Origin: Schistocerca nitens
Lineage: Eukaryota; Arthropoda; Insecta; Orthoptera; Acrididae
Assembly (NCBI RefSeq): GCF_023898315.1
Contig: NC_064619.1
Location: 297,328,150-297,392,149 of the forward strand
DNA length: 64,000 nt
Reading direction: 5' to 3'
Part shown: piece by piece, positions 32,646 to 43,722 of the stretch
Position numbering within the stretch: the first letter of the stretch is position 1
How the letters are laid out: every line of letters starts with the position of its first letter
The notes under the pieces: generated by a model
Seen by the model: the letters and a program-made list of their open reading frames with translations, nothing else
Databases searched by the model: none
What the model was told of the DNA's origin: nothing
Translations under genes and position numbers: made by a program

Positions 32646-33894
32646 AAATTCCACGTCCAGGCTAAACAAACTGCACAAAATCTTGTAAAAATCCTTCTAG
32701 GTGTGTTGCCGTATCATCTTAAAAATTACTGTAAATACTGAAATACTGATACCACCGACGCTTCGGTCGTGTTAAAATGGTCTTCTTCGGCGCTGACCAT
32801 GAGAATGGCCTCTGCTTCTTGACGAAAATGTAGGTTATTTTAGTATTTTAATATTTGGCGAATAAGATGACTCGGCAGCATACCTTTAAGCGTTTTAACG
32901 AGACTAACACCATCTACTGTAACCTACATGTTTCTAAAGTACAAACGTAATTTTTTCGTAATAATATAACGTACTGTGCCAATTTCTCAACAATGTCTTG
33001 TTATCTGCGCAGTATCTTTCCTTTCACATGGTAGTTTTAAAAATAAATCCGCTAGAGAGTGGAATAGAATAGAATAATTCTTTATGAGACTTCTTTTGGG
33101 AATCTTGAAAACTAGTTTTGTCAGGAATGTCCAGTTTTCGTACATTTAATACCTCCTCTGCTTCTCACAATATCGTAAGAACTGATGCAAAATTACACAG
33201 TTATCTCTATCACCTGTGACGTAGCTGAAGCCGATGCCGCTTAACATAGTTTCCCTTCTGCTTTCACTTTTACATTATCGAGTTACTCGACGTCCAACGT
33301 ATTCCCAGCATGTAGTGTCTCCTCCTCTATTACGACTATCGTTTGTCTCTACTTTCCATCACCAATAAATATGACGACTGCAATTGAAAGCTGCCGTGTC
33401 TGTCTGCGACGAAATACTCCATCACAGTTTTCCCGATTGCACTGAGTGGTAACGAAGCCCACTGCTTTGAAGAACCGCAGTGCAACTAGACCTGAACCCC
33501 TCACCAAGTCCCGCTCCGATGGGCACTACAATTTTCTCCGTCGAGTAATAACTTCCACGCGTGCTCTTTTGTTTGGATCCCACCTAGTATCTCTTAAATA
33601 TTTCAGTCTGAAATATAAACGAGTGCTTTACATACAACAGAATTATATTATTAGGAGCTAAAAGAATGAAAATACGAATCCTCACATCAGTTTTCGAATT
33701 TCGTGTGTTACCCTATAGTAGACACTGATTTCGCCTCTGTGGTTGCTCCAAAGCTCAGTTGAGCATTATCCTCATATACGGCATTCGAAAGAAGAAATGT
33801 TAAAGCCTGCTGTCTGATCTGCACTGTTTTAATTAGAAATCAGTCCCTAAAGAATGATTCACGTTGGAATTTGCAGGGAGTGAGCCAAAGTAAA
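32646..33894. other. No gene recognised
   Basis: Intron-like spacer. CGACGCTTCGGTCGTG near 32756 is a variant of the dispersed TTTCG motif class. No exon with the CSP CXXC signature is present here. Confidence 0.4.
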
Positions 33895-33907
33895 CTAAAC
33901 TAGCGTG

Positions 33908-34100
33908 GTTCAAATGGCTCTGAGCACTATGGGACGTAACATCTGAGGTCATCAGTCCCCTAGAACTTAGAACTACTTAAACCTAACTGACCTAAGGACA
34001 TCACAAACATCCATGCCCGAGGCAGGATTCGAACCTGCGACCGTAGCGGTCGCGCGGTTCCAGACTGTAGCGCCTAGAACCGCTCGGCCACCTCGGCCGT
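33908..34100 (-). repeat. SINE family A copy
   Basis: Full-length minus-strand copy. The 13-bp duplication CTAAACTAGCGTG is at 33895-33907 and 34101-34113. Confidence 0.93.
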
Positions 34101-34113
34101 CTAAACTAGCGTG

Positions 34114-35390
34114 ATAACACGGGAATTTGGACGGCAGTCCCCCCCTCCCCTATCCGAGTCCAATGTATTAATCCATCTCTGGGAGCAAGATTAAATTCTA
34201 GTGGTATTTGCTCTTTACAACTAGAAAATTTCGAAAGACGATCTGCTCTTGTAATGCCTCTATACTGGCAATGGGCTGGTGTAAGACTGTGAATATATTA
34301 TTTACTTCAGAGTCTTGTAAAAAATAGAATTTATAATTTTAAAATCTGTGTGTACATACTTCCAGTTACTAAACATATACGCACATCGACGGAATGAAAA
34401 AAGCTATCATGCGTTCCTTTCAACACTGACATTGCTCTCGTTGATCGCAGCGATGTACGTCGATAATAATGGAACATTAATTTATGATGGAACTGCTTAG
34501 GATAATTTAACTAAATTACTTGTATTAATGGGGATTTAGAGTACCATCGACATCTTAGTTTGAAGACTCGGACTAAATTAGTTCGACAAGTAATTGATAC
34601 TATCGATTTTATACGTTTAGATAGAAGCATTCAGTCACTCACAATAGTTTTAGGAAACTGTTCAAAATCTACATCAAGAAACACACCTTCGCCTTTACAG
34701 AAGTGGGGAAACCGCCCAAACCCTCATTCAGGCTGGACTCTATTAACCACCATTAATTTAGAGTGTTAATTTTATCCAGGTAAGTCACAACCTGTCTCTT
34801 CACTTTTATCTTCTGCTATAAGAGAAGATTTTCTCAAACTGATATAGTGCAACTTACAATTCCTATAGTGACAACGAGAATGAATTTAGAGAATTTCGAG
34901 TTGAAAAATAAAGGTAGAGACAACATTTTCTGTCCTCACACAATGAGCAAATGGTACACACACCGTGAGGGAACATTAGGAATACAGATCAATAAGAAGA
35001 CTAAGTAATTTATTTTTCAACGTAAAAGGTATGACGTTTGTTAATGCGCAGTAGACTGCGTATGGTCCAAATAACTTCTGCCGTGTATTTCAATTTTCGA
35101 AGCAGAGACCCAAAGTGTGTTACGTTCTGCCACACTAGTATTTCATACAATGACGTAGATAGTTTGTGTGAGAACTACATGAGATCCATCTTTGCTCCCA
35201 AGACAAATCTTATGTTCAAGAAAACAGACTTTCTTTTCACTCCCATGGTCCCTAAGCGAAAACAAAACATTATGCATTGAAAAGTGAACTATTGACATCC
35301 TGTCAAACCTAAGCTTTGAAATGCTTTCACATTTCCCACGCGTGGTAATGTGTTTGTCAGCTTATAAACTTCCGGGCTAGTCCGCCTCGG
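34114..35390. other. No gene recognised
   Basis: AT-rich spacer. Open frames below 81 codons (34560-34769 and 35038-35280) show no family motif. Confidence 0.4.
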
Positions 35391-35550
35391 TAGCTGCGCG
35401 CTCAGCGGGCAAACTGCTGAGCAAAGGGGCCGCGTTCGATTTGTGGTCGAGTCGGAGATTTTCTCGGCTTGAGGACTGGGTGTTGTGTCGTCCTTAATGA
35501 CATTCCACTGTTGAGATGGCTGCATGGGCACGTCTCGAAAGCTAACAAAT
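35391..35550 (+). repeat. tRNA-derived SINE (family B)
   Basis: Head begins GTCCGCCTCGGTAGCTGCGC (A box) and has GCCGCGTTCGATTTGTGG (B box). The body is GTCGGAGATTTTCTCGGCTT, GACTGGGTGTTGTGTCGTCC. It is shortened compared with the other family B copies. Confidence 0.75.
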
Positions 35551-36173
35551 TAAAGAGAAGGGAACATTCGCGCTAAACGTGAGCTACTCTAGAGACACAC
35601 ATAAGTGTGATGAAATGTGGATGCTAAAGTGGAAAGCTATTCAGTTTTGACATCTTCCTTGATCATCTTTTTATTCATTTAGTTCAGCATTTGTGTGATA
35701 GTGTCATATAAGTGGAACAAATTGCCGACTATCATTTCTGATACGTACGTTTTCAATATTTTCATTCAGTACCAGTGCACCACATCAAGAAACGTCATTT
35801 CCTTCATCAGTTTTCCGCTACAATCCTCCAGTACCTAGCGAGAAACAAAAAAAAAAAGTTTGATTCTGTACAACGGTACTCATGTGAACATTAGGTTTTG
35901 TAGCAGCTCATCGATGTTAGGCTCGGGCTGGATGATGTTGCTATGTTCCAAGTGACACCTCCTTACCGTTATCTCAGTCATAAGACATAGGCCTGAAGCA
36001 GTATTCACAGTTGTGAACTTATTAATTTCATACCATGATGGACACACGAACGAAATATTCGTTCGGTGTCTTCTCTATGGATGCCGATCCCTCCATACAT
36101 CGACAATTCGCTGCGTTCTGACTCCCAACTAGTCGGAGATGTATCTGGGTCACACTGGAAATAAATTTTCTTC
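35551..36173. other. No gene recognised
   Basis: Spacer with no supported feature. Confidence 0.4.
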
Positions 36174-36183
36174 ACAGTGGGTT

Positions 36184-36378
36184 GGTTCAAATCGCTCTGA
36201 GCACTATGGAACTTAACTGCTGACGTCATCAGTCCCCTAGAACTTAGAACTGCTTAAACCTAACTAACCTAAGGACATCACACACGCCCATGCCCGAGGC
36301 AGGATTCGAACCTGCGACCGTAGCAGTCACGCGATTCCGGACTTAAGCGCCTAGAACCACACGGCCACCGCGGCCGGC
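36184..36378 (-). repeat. SINE family A copy
   Basis: Full-length minus-strand copy, flanked by CACAGTGGGT at 36174-36183 and 36379-36388. Confidence 0.92.
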
Positions 36379-36659
36379 CACAGTGGGTATCTGAATATGA
36401 ATAAACAAATCATTAACATCCCAGCTCCCAATATGATCTTCGACATGTGTGATAGGACCACTCTTGTTCTCTGTATACACAAACGACTATTTGTTCATAG
36501 CCCCGTAGTGTGTGGGAAAGTGTCTTTGATGAGGAACTGGTGATTCCTAGTTTGATCTCAAATCGAGATAAGGTAATTTAACGCAGATGACTGGGAAAAA
36601 TAGTCTTTTAATGTTCGAATACAGCATTAGGGGTGTGCTGCTAAAGATACATGAAATGG

Positions 36660-37170
36660 TCGAGCACTTAAGGTCGGCTGTAGTGAACGCGAGTGGTGAT
36701 TTCGGTTTATTGGGAGAGTTCTAGGAAACTGTAACTCATGTCTATTTAACTGCGTACGGAACACCTGTGCGACCCATTACTATACCAAATCGGATTAAAA
36801 GAAGACAACTAGGCAGTTAAGAGGTGGGCTGCAAGAGTTGTTACCGGTAGCTACGATCAACCCGCAAGTATTCCGAAAATGATCCATGGACTCCAATGAG
36901 AATCCCTGAATGGAAGAAGTTCCTTTCGCAGAACACTACTGAGAAAGTTTAGAGCACCGGCATCTGCGACCGACTGCAGAACGATCCTGCTGCCAGCAAC
37001 GTACATTTCGCGTAAGGAGCGCGGACACAAGGAAAGAGAAATCAGGGCTCGTACGGAAAGCATATTGGCAGTCGCTTTTCCCCCCTCTCCATCTGTGAGT
37101 GGAACAGGAAAGCGAATAAACAGCCGTGCTGCAAGGCACTATCCACCATGCACCATACGGTTATTTGCGA
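36660..37170 (+). mobile_element. Jockey/CR1-like LINE 3' end fragment
   Basis: In shifting frames the plus strand gives FGLLGEF-GNCN, ...QVFRK, RKSGLVRKAYWQSLFPPSPSVS and GTGKRINSRAARHYPPCTIRL. This is the C-terminal end (equivalent to REIRARTEAFRQSFFPR) and 3' untranslated part of the LINE family at 23.3 kb, from a different subfamily. Several stops. The element breaks off at the inverted-repeat arm that starts at about 37175. Confidence 0.75.
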
Positions 37171-37174
37171 AATA

Positions 37175-37325
37175 TACCGGGTGGATCGAAGTTCGCGCAT
37201 TCGGGCTTCGCAGTGCGACTCCACACATGCCAGCGATAAAAAAAATGTCTCTCACAGAATTTCGTCTGGCGAGTATAAAGTTAGAGTGTCAATCTGGCAA
37301 CACTGTAACAAAACGTGTGGTAACT
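37175..37325 (+). repeat. Dispersed repeat copy 1 (inverted pair)
   Basis: The segment with CGGGCTTCGCAGTGCGACTC, GCCAGCGATAAAAAAAATGT and GTCAATCTGGCAACACTGTA recurs in reverse complement at 38215-38392. One terminus is a GGGTG-type end (ACCGGGTGGATC), the partner of CACCCTGTATAT in the second copy. Confidence 0.7.
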
Positions 37326-37504
37326 ACCTCTACAGCATATATTCCTTGTGCCGTGCAGTTGGGTTGGAGTGCATTTCTTTTTATTTGTTAATTTCATTCT
37401 GTCATTTCATACTATAATATACACAGTTTCTTATGTCACATCTACCCTAAATTTACAACATTTGTAACGCTGAACACAACAAATACGTGGTTAGACAAAT
37501 AAGA

Positions 37505-37699
37505 TGGTTCAAATGGCTCTGAGCACTATGGGACTCAACTGCTGAGGTCACTAGACCCCTAGAACTTAAAACTAGTTAAACCTAACTAACCTAAGGACAT
37601 CACACACATCCATGCCCGAGGCAGGATTCGAACCTGCGACCGTAGCGGTCTCGCGGTTCCAGACTGCAGCGCCAGAACCGCGCGGCCACTTCGGCCGGC
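37505..37699 (-). repeat. SINE family A copy
   Basis: Full-length minus-strand copy, flanked by AGACAAATAAGA at 37493-37504 and 37700-37711. It lies between the two inverted repeat arms. Confidence 0.93.
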
Positions 37700-38114
37700 A
37701 GACAAATAAGAAATAGACAGTTGAAACAATTAATGGCACCATGCTGATAACACACACAAACAGTAACCGAGTTTGGACATTATTCCGCAAAGTACATTGC
37801 TAGTCCTACTGGTAAGTTAAGGCCCCAACGAAATGTAATGGACCTGAACGAGGCAAGAATAATAGTTGGTACTAATCTATGTGAGCATTAGAGGGGGGTA
37901 CAAAGAAAACAGGTTTCGCTTCTAGTAGAGGAAGTTGTGCGAATAAATTCGAGCCCACGATGTGGAAAGGGCATCTTTCAAAATTGACCAATGTTCCATT
38001 TATACGATTGTCGTATGTAAGTGCAAATGTTTTCCAGAGGATCCGCTGCAATCGCTGTTGACGATTAAGATACCAGATACCGTACCACTAAGACTACATT
38101 TACCAAATAAAAAA

Positions 38115-38192
38115 CATATGCTTCAACCCAGGATCGAACTCTCGACCTCCTCCATGCTAACCCAAAACTCTAGCCACCTGTACAGCACAACT
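38115..38192 (-). repeat. tRNA-like head fragment
   Basis: On the minus strand a possible A box and a B box (AGAGTTCGATCCTGGG) stand about 45 bp apart, as in a tRNA head, with no recognisable SINE body. The B box is within one or two bases of consensus. Weak evidence of a tRNA-derived repeat. Confidence 0.4.
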
Positions 38193-38214
38193 ATGATGTG
38201 TGGACAGAGCTAGT

Positions 38215-38392
38215 TACTATCCATGTGGTTACAGTGCTGCCAGATTGCCACTCTTTGACGTCCTTTTTCTGCCGGACGTATTCGCCGGACGAAATTTTGT
38301 GATAGACATTTTTTTTATCGCTGGCATGTGAGGAGTCGCACTGCGAAGCCAGAGTGCTCGAATTTCGCTTCACCCTGTATATGTAGGTGTAG
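38215..38392 (-). repeat. Dispersed repeat copy 2 (inverted pair)
   Basis: Reverse-complement partner of 37175-37325, slightly longer (an extra piece near 38255-38275 that the other lacks). It ends at CACCCTGTATAT. Confidence 0.7.
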
Positions 38393-39892
38393 AGCTATCA
38401 GGATCATACTTATCCGTTCTGAAATATGAACTGATTACGGTGAAAGGTGACTGCTACTCCGCAGACAGCGTTACACTGGAACTCGGAATAATCGTGGAGT
38501 CCTAATCCAATTAGAACACTTCGAATTTAGATTAATATTTTCTGGTTCATCGTCAAACATAATTCATACCAGTACTTACCTGACATCGTTTGCAATTTCG
38601 GGCCTGCAACAAAGACTTCGAGATGGCGTATGGACGATAGCATATTCGCCAAGTTAAGACGCTTTTACTGAGTTTTATGACACAGAGACGAATAGTTTTC
38701 CGTTCAGTTTTCTCTTGTCTGCACTAAATTTCTCCCGTGAACGTTGCGGTTCTGTGAAACATTGACAGAACGTGAAATGTCTGTGGTTCTCCCGCAGTGC
38801 GTTATGTAACGCCACCAACAGCTTCTTCTGATCAGCGATCGAGGCACTGAGCCGTGACACACAACACAGATGCTGGGCTCTTGTTTTAGTGTTTCACAGA
38901 GCACCTTACAGTCAACAGCGACAGAAGTATGGCGACCTTATCCGGTTGACGAGAAGTCCTATCTCCTCATCTTACCATTACAGGTGAAATATGAACACAG
39001 AATATTCATTTGCAGGCTTAAAGAGACAGAAATGATCAAGAAGTCGAATCGAAATTGACGTATTTAAAAACACACATTACGCATATGTTTTTTAAAATGT
39101 GTGACAGCAAGCATCGTGAGGTAGTGTTTATTATAGGACGACGTGTTTCAAACTTTCATACCCTTTTTTTTTCCTCATTACAATAATACATCGTTACATT
39201 CTCGGTTATCAAATGCATATTCTGATGGAAGCTGTTGTATGTGTCGAAATTTTTCCTCGGCAAGTGAAACTTACTGCAAAAGGCAGATTGTTTTTTGTAA
39301 TATTGTCATCATTCTACAACAGGCGTGCTATAATGGATCTGTAGGTGCCTATTTTTGCAAAACCGATATTTGTCCGATTAAGTCTGATTAAAAAAGTTTT
39401 CCAATAAGTTTTGCCTTCCATCGAGAGGGATTACTCGTGTTCCTGAAAGTACCGAAAATGAAGACGGTGAATCGTGAAGATACAGTAACTTCTAACGTTT
39501 TAGACTGTAGACGCTCACATATTTGATAACCTTTATTTTATCACTTGTCATTTTTTTCATTTTCCAGTTCATGCTGGGTTTTGTTTCATAGTACGGTGTG
39601 TCATCTGCGACATGAGTGCTTTTAATGATCTTGAAATTTACGGACTGGAAGTGAGAAATTCTCCAGTGATGATAAGCTATAACATTATCTAATTCGCTGA
39701 TTCTTCTTTAATTCCCTGTGTTTTGCCGACAACCTGAAACTTCCCTTAGAAATTTAAAAATGACAGTGCTGGAAAAGCTCTTACGTTATTTGATACAGAA
39801 ACAGCTGAGTAAAACTCAACGTACTCAGACAATTTTCTCTTTACTTATTCTGATCATCACTAAACTGACAAACAATATTTTAGCGCAACGCA
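38393..39892. other. No gene recognised
   Basis: AT-rich spacer. No reading frame above 82 codons and none with a known motif. Confidence 0.4.
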
Positions 39893-39905
39893 ACCTGACT
39901 TTCAA

Positions 39906-40081
39906 ATGGCTCTGAGCACTATGGGACTCAACTTCTGAGGTCATTAGTCCCCTAGAACTTAGAACTAGTTAAACCTAACTAACCTAAGGACATCACAAAC
40001 ATCCATGCCCGAGGCAGGATTCGAACCTGCGACCGTAGCGGTCTTGCGGTTCCAGACTGCAGCGCCTTTAACCGCACGGCC
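39906..40081 (-). repeat. SINE family A copy, head-truncated
   Basis: Minus-strand copy with the AACCGCACGG head variant, ending without the usual CCGGCC start. Duplication ACCTGACTTTCAA is at 39893-39905 and 40082-40094. Confidence 0.92.
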
Positions 40082-40094
40082 ACCTGACTTTCAA

Positions 40095-40907
40095 TAATCC
40101 CTACAAAAGAATGGGCCTGACTAACAATAGCTTATACCTTTCATGAATCACTTACTTCACAAAAATCTTTGTTACTCGAACTACTGCAATACAGCGAGCG
40201 CCAATACTGCCAGCTAAATAAAAGATTCTAACTACTGAAGACACTAACTACTGGTAGGCATAGTTAGCAAATGAAAGATTTTGATACAGAACAAACAATT
40301 ATACCTTAATAGTGTTCAAAAGTCATAATATATATATCAGTTCATGACAACCAGTCTTACAAATTTCCCAGGACACACGTCCAGGTCATCCGCTCATAGT
40401 AACCTCGCGAAACTCTGGCATCTCTCTCCCAACGCTACGCGCTGTTCATATCCAACTGCCCAACACTACACTACCGAATATTCCAACAATGAGTCCAAAC
40501 GGCCACAGACTGCACACAGCGCAGTCAGCGATTTTCATACAGATCACTACGTGGCGTTACCAACATAAAAACCTAAACAGCCTACTTACAAACCTACTTG
40601 AAAATACATCAACTGTGAAACTGTTTCTTCAAGCAGTGGTGCGTATCTGAGGATGAGATCCAAGAAATATCGGCAAAGTGATATCTCTCTACTTCCTTTG
40701 GCGTTCATATCATGTACCCGTTGCTGCAAGAAATGCATTCTCATGCTTCTGAGAGTGAGGAGTTGAGCACTTGTGGCGTACGCGATAACAATGTCTATAA
40801 ATTTACAACTGAGTTGAAGGACATCAGTCGATAACCTCCCACAAGAAATGACGTCATTAGAGGCCACACAGAAGCTTTAACACGGCAAGGAGAATCGCGT
40901 ACGTTTC
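40095..40907. other. No gene recognised
   Basis: A 93-codon frame at 40586-40867 (-) has no recognised motif. The rest is spacer. Confidence 0.4.
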
Positions 40908-40917
40908 AACGTAATCA

Positions 40918-41140
40918 AAAAAAAAAATGGTTCAAATGGCTCTGAGCACTATGGGAGTTAACATCTATGGTCATCAGTGCCTTAGAACGTAGAACTACTT
41001 AAACCTAATTAACCTAAGGACATCACACAACACGCAGTCATCACGAGGCAGAGAAAATCCCTGACCCCGCCGGGAATCGAACCCGGGAACCCGGGCGTGG
41101 GAAGCGAGAACGCTACCGCACAACCACGAGCTGCGGACTG
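40918..41140 (-). repeat. Chimeric SINE: Gly-like tRNA head on a family A tail
   Basis: The 3' part (GATGTCCTTAGGTTAATTAG through the GAGCCATTTGAACC end) is the family A tail. The head is different: A box near GTGGTTGTGCGGTAGCG, an anticodon-loop-like CTTCCCA (consistent with a Gly-UCC-type tRNA), B box GGGTTCGATTCCCGG and a GGGATTTTCTCTGCCTCGTG linker. Duplication AACGTAATCA at 40908-40917 and 41141-41150 shows that it inserted as one unit. Confidence 0.85.
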
Positions 41141-41204
41141 AACGTAATCATCCTAGTATTATTCGTCTAAATCGATTTAGATAAACAGAGGAAAATCGAA
41201 CCTA

Positions 41205-41299
41205 AGTGGCATCACGGGGACTGGAACCCGCAAGTCTAACGTCATGAACACACATACACAACTCCCTATGCGTTAACCACTGCTCTACCCCTCTCGAAA
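41205..41299 (-). repeat. tRNA-like head fragment
   Basis: On the minus strand a tRNA A box (GGGGTAGAGCAGTGGTTAAC) and a B box (GCGGGTTCCAGTCCC) are present, with extra bases between them. It cannot fold as a normal tRNA, so it is probably a SINE head relic. Confidence 0.5.
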
Positions 41300-41399
41300 T
41301 GTGAATGTATTTATTAGTGAGAGTACAAGTAAGTTGGTGAAACTGTAGAAATGACTTGTCGCAATGACGCAGTGTGAACGCGCGTATCTCGATGACATT

Positions 41400-41640
41400 T
41401 GTTTGCTCGGCCAGCGAGCAGGACTTTCAAACGGCGGGCCCAGACGGAACGCAGCGGCTGGCAGGCCGCCTGAGCGGTGGGCAGGCAGTCGCCTCACAGC
41501 TGCCGCTGCTTGCTGGCCATTCCGGGCAGCGAGGAGACAACTCCTGCTTCCAGTTAGAACCGCTGCCTTACTGGGCGCCTCGTTAACCAGAGGCGGGACG
41601 GTATTACGAAATAACTCGGGGACCGCGCTCTGACTGACGG
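41400..41640. other. CpG-rich island without recognised exon
   Basis: GC- and CpG-rich DNA stands out from AT-rich flanks. Open frames in it (41364-41633 and 41374-41586, plus) contain no family motif. It could be a promoter, an untranslated exon or simply a GC-rich insert. Confidence 0.4.
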
Positions 41641-42889
41641 GTCACTGTATTTTTTTCCTGGACGGAGTCAAAACACATCTGCTTTCGTTCCGAAAATTGA
41701 AAGACATGAAGATACAGGTTATGCAATTGAAGATTTCAGTCGGGGAGACGAGCTTCCGTTGCGTTTTGTCTTTTGTTCTCATTTTTGCTACACATATTAA
41801 TCTCAAGCGCTATAATCGAAATCGGAATCATAGGCTATGTTTGTTTGCTCATTAAACTTGGCTTGAGAGGATGTTTTAGATGTGTGTATTCCTTCCCGTA
41901 TTAGTGAACAGTTTCTGTAACAAATAATCCAGAAAGTGATGTGCTTTCGCAGACGATTAATGTTAGTGTTAAGAAAACAACCGCAGCTGTTGTTTTAGAT
42001 GTATTTATTAAGCTACGACCGGTTCCGTTTCATCGAACATCCTCTTGGTTACAAGATTACAGAAATCTGCCAGTTCCATAATTTAAAAATGCACAATTGC
42101 CCACTGAAATATTGACAGGAACTTGGAATATTTCGTTGACTGCGCTCGGTATAAGTGCCATACTGGGTTGACCGACCACTATAGCGCCGTATGTTGCCCT
42201 GCACCCAACACATACAGCTGTGGTGTTTTTCTTCTTATTCAGTTTCTGAGCAATTGCTGTCTTTTTATCGCCTGACAGTCCTCGTTCATGAAGGGCGAAC
42301 GGGAAAGAACAATAGCCAGTAGCCGCAGAGCCGTGAAGAAACGTAGTAGTTCACGTAACTGTTCGCTTAAATGCAAAGACGAATTTAGAACTATCTTATT
42401 AAGGCCGTTCAATCACAACATCTGTTTTAAGAAAGTCGACCTGTAATGTAGATCGTGGTGTTTACATATTCATGGTTGTTATAACGGATGTGTCACGACC
42501 AATGCAGTTTACCTTTTATGCTATCGTAAGACTTTTCTACGTTTACAGATGAGGATGTTTGTTAAGTCTGTGTAACATATGGCCGAATGCTTAAATTTCA
42601 GCTCATTGCGGGATCACTCTGATAAATAAACACATAAATAAGACAAACACACAAATGTAACTGACGCTCTATATTTCAATGTATATGGACACCACAGGAA
42701 AGGATGTAGTTAATATAAGAGGTTATTTCCCCACGTTTTTAGCTGCTTACTGCCTTAGAAAACCTGTTATTTTGCGTCTGTGTTTGTTGTAATTTCTCTT
42801 GTTATTCAATTAGCAAAATATGTATAGGAGATAGAAGAACAGTTTTGCGACATATCTCCAACATTGGTTCACTGATTTTGACCAGTAGC
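41641..42889. other. No gene recognised
   Basis: A CTACGACCGGTTCCGTTTCA motif near 42012 belongs to the dispersed CGACCGGTTTCG class. Otherwise spacer. Confidence 0.45.
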
Positions 42890-42902
42890 TTTTAGCTGAA
42901 GA

Positions 42903-43100
42903 GCCGGCCGGGGTGGCCGAGCGGTTCTAGGCGCTACAGTTTGGAACCGCGCGACCGCTACGGTCGCAGGTTTGAATCCTGCCTCGGGCATGGATGTGTG
43001 TGCTGTCCTTAGGGTAGTTAGGTTTAAGTAGTTCTAAGCTCTAGGGGACTGATGACCTTAGAAGTTAAGTCCCATAGTGCTCAGAGCCATTTGATCCATT
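42903..43100 (+). repeat. SINE family A copy
   Basis: Full-length, flanked by TTTTAGCTGAAGA at 42890-42902 and 43101-43113. Confidence 0.93.
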
Positions 43101-43524
43101 TTTTAGCTGAAGAACACCCGATAAAATTACACGGGCACCTAAATAAATCTTTCGTATGAGGATATCGATCTGCGCTCCTAAAGGTCTCTTTAACACCATG
43201 ACGTTAAGCCCTAAGAATTCTTCTTTGCTTATTTTGGTCAGTTTCAAACCTAGTAGTACAACTTTGATTTCGATCGATCTCCTGCTTGACTATGACTTAA
43301 GAAGGATTCATACAGTGGAGCAATACTGAAGCAGAGATCGCACGAGAGTTAGGTGTGCGGTGACCTGAATATCATACCCTGCACTGTCTCAATTCCTAAA
43401 TAAACAGAAGTCAGCGCTTCACTCACTTAACAGCCGATTTCGTATCCTTGTTACACTGCACATCACTCGTAGTATTACCTGCACAATTTCCATTAATATT
43501 CGGAGCTCTAGCAGTAGTAAAATA

Positions 43525-43722
43525 GACCTCCCGTCGGGTAGTGCTAGTCTTTCGAGTTGACGCCCCTTCGGCAACTTGCGTGTCGATGGGGATGAAATGA
43601 TGATGATAAGGACAACACAACACACAGACCCTGAGCGGAGAAAAATCCGACCTTCCGGGAACCGAACCCGGGCCGTTTGATATGACATTCAGTCACGCTG
43701 GCCACTCTACTACCAGGGGCGA
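43525..43722 (-). repeat. tRNA-derived SINE (family B)
   Basis: On the minus strand: head with CTGGTAGTAGAGTGGCCAGC (A box) and CCCGGGTTCGGTTCCCGG (B box), then GGTCGGATTTTTCTCCGCTC, GTGTTGTCCTTATCATCATC and a CATCGACACGCAAGTTGCCG tail. Best-preserved family B copy in the window. Confidence 0.82.
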
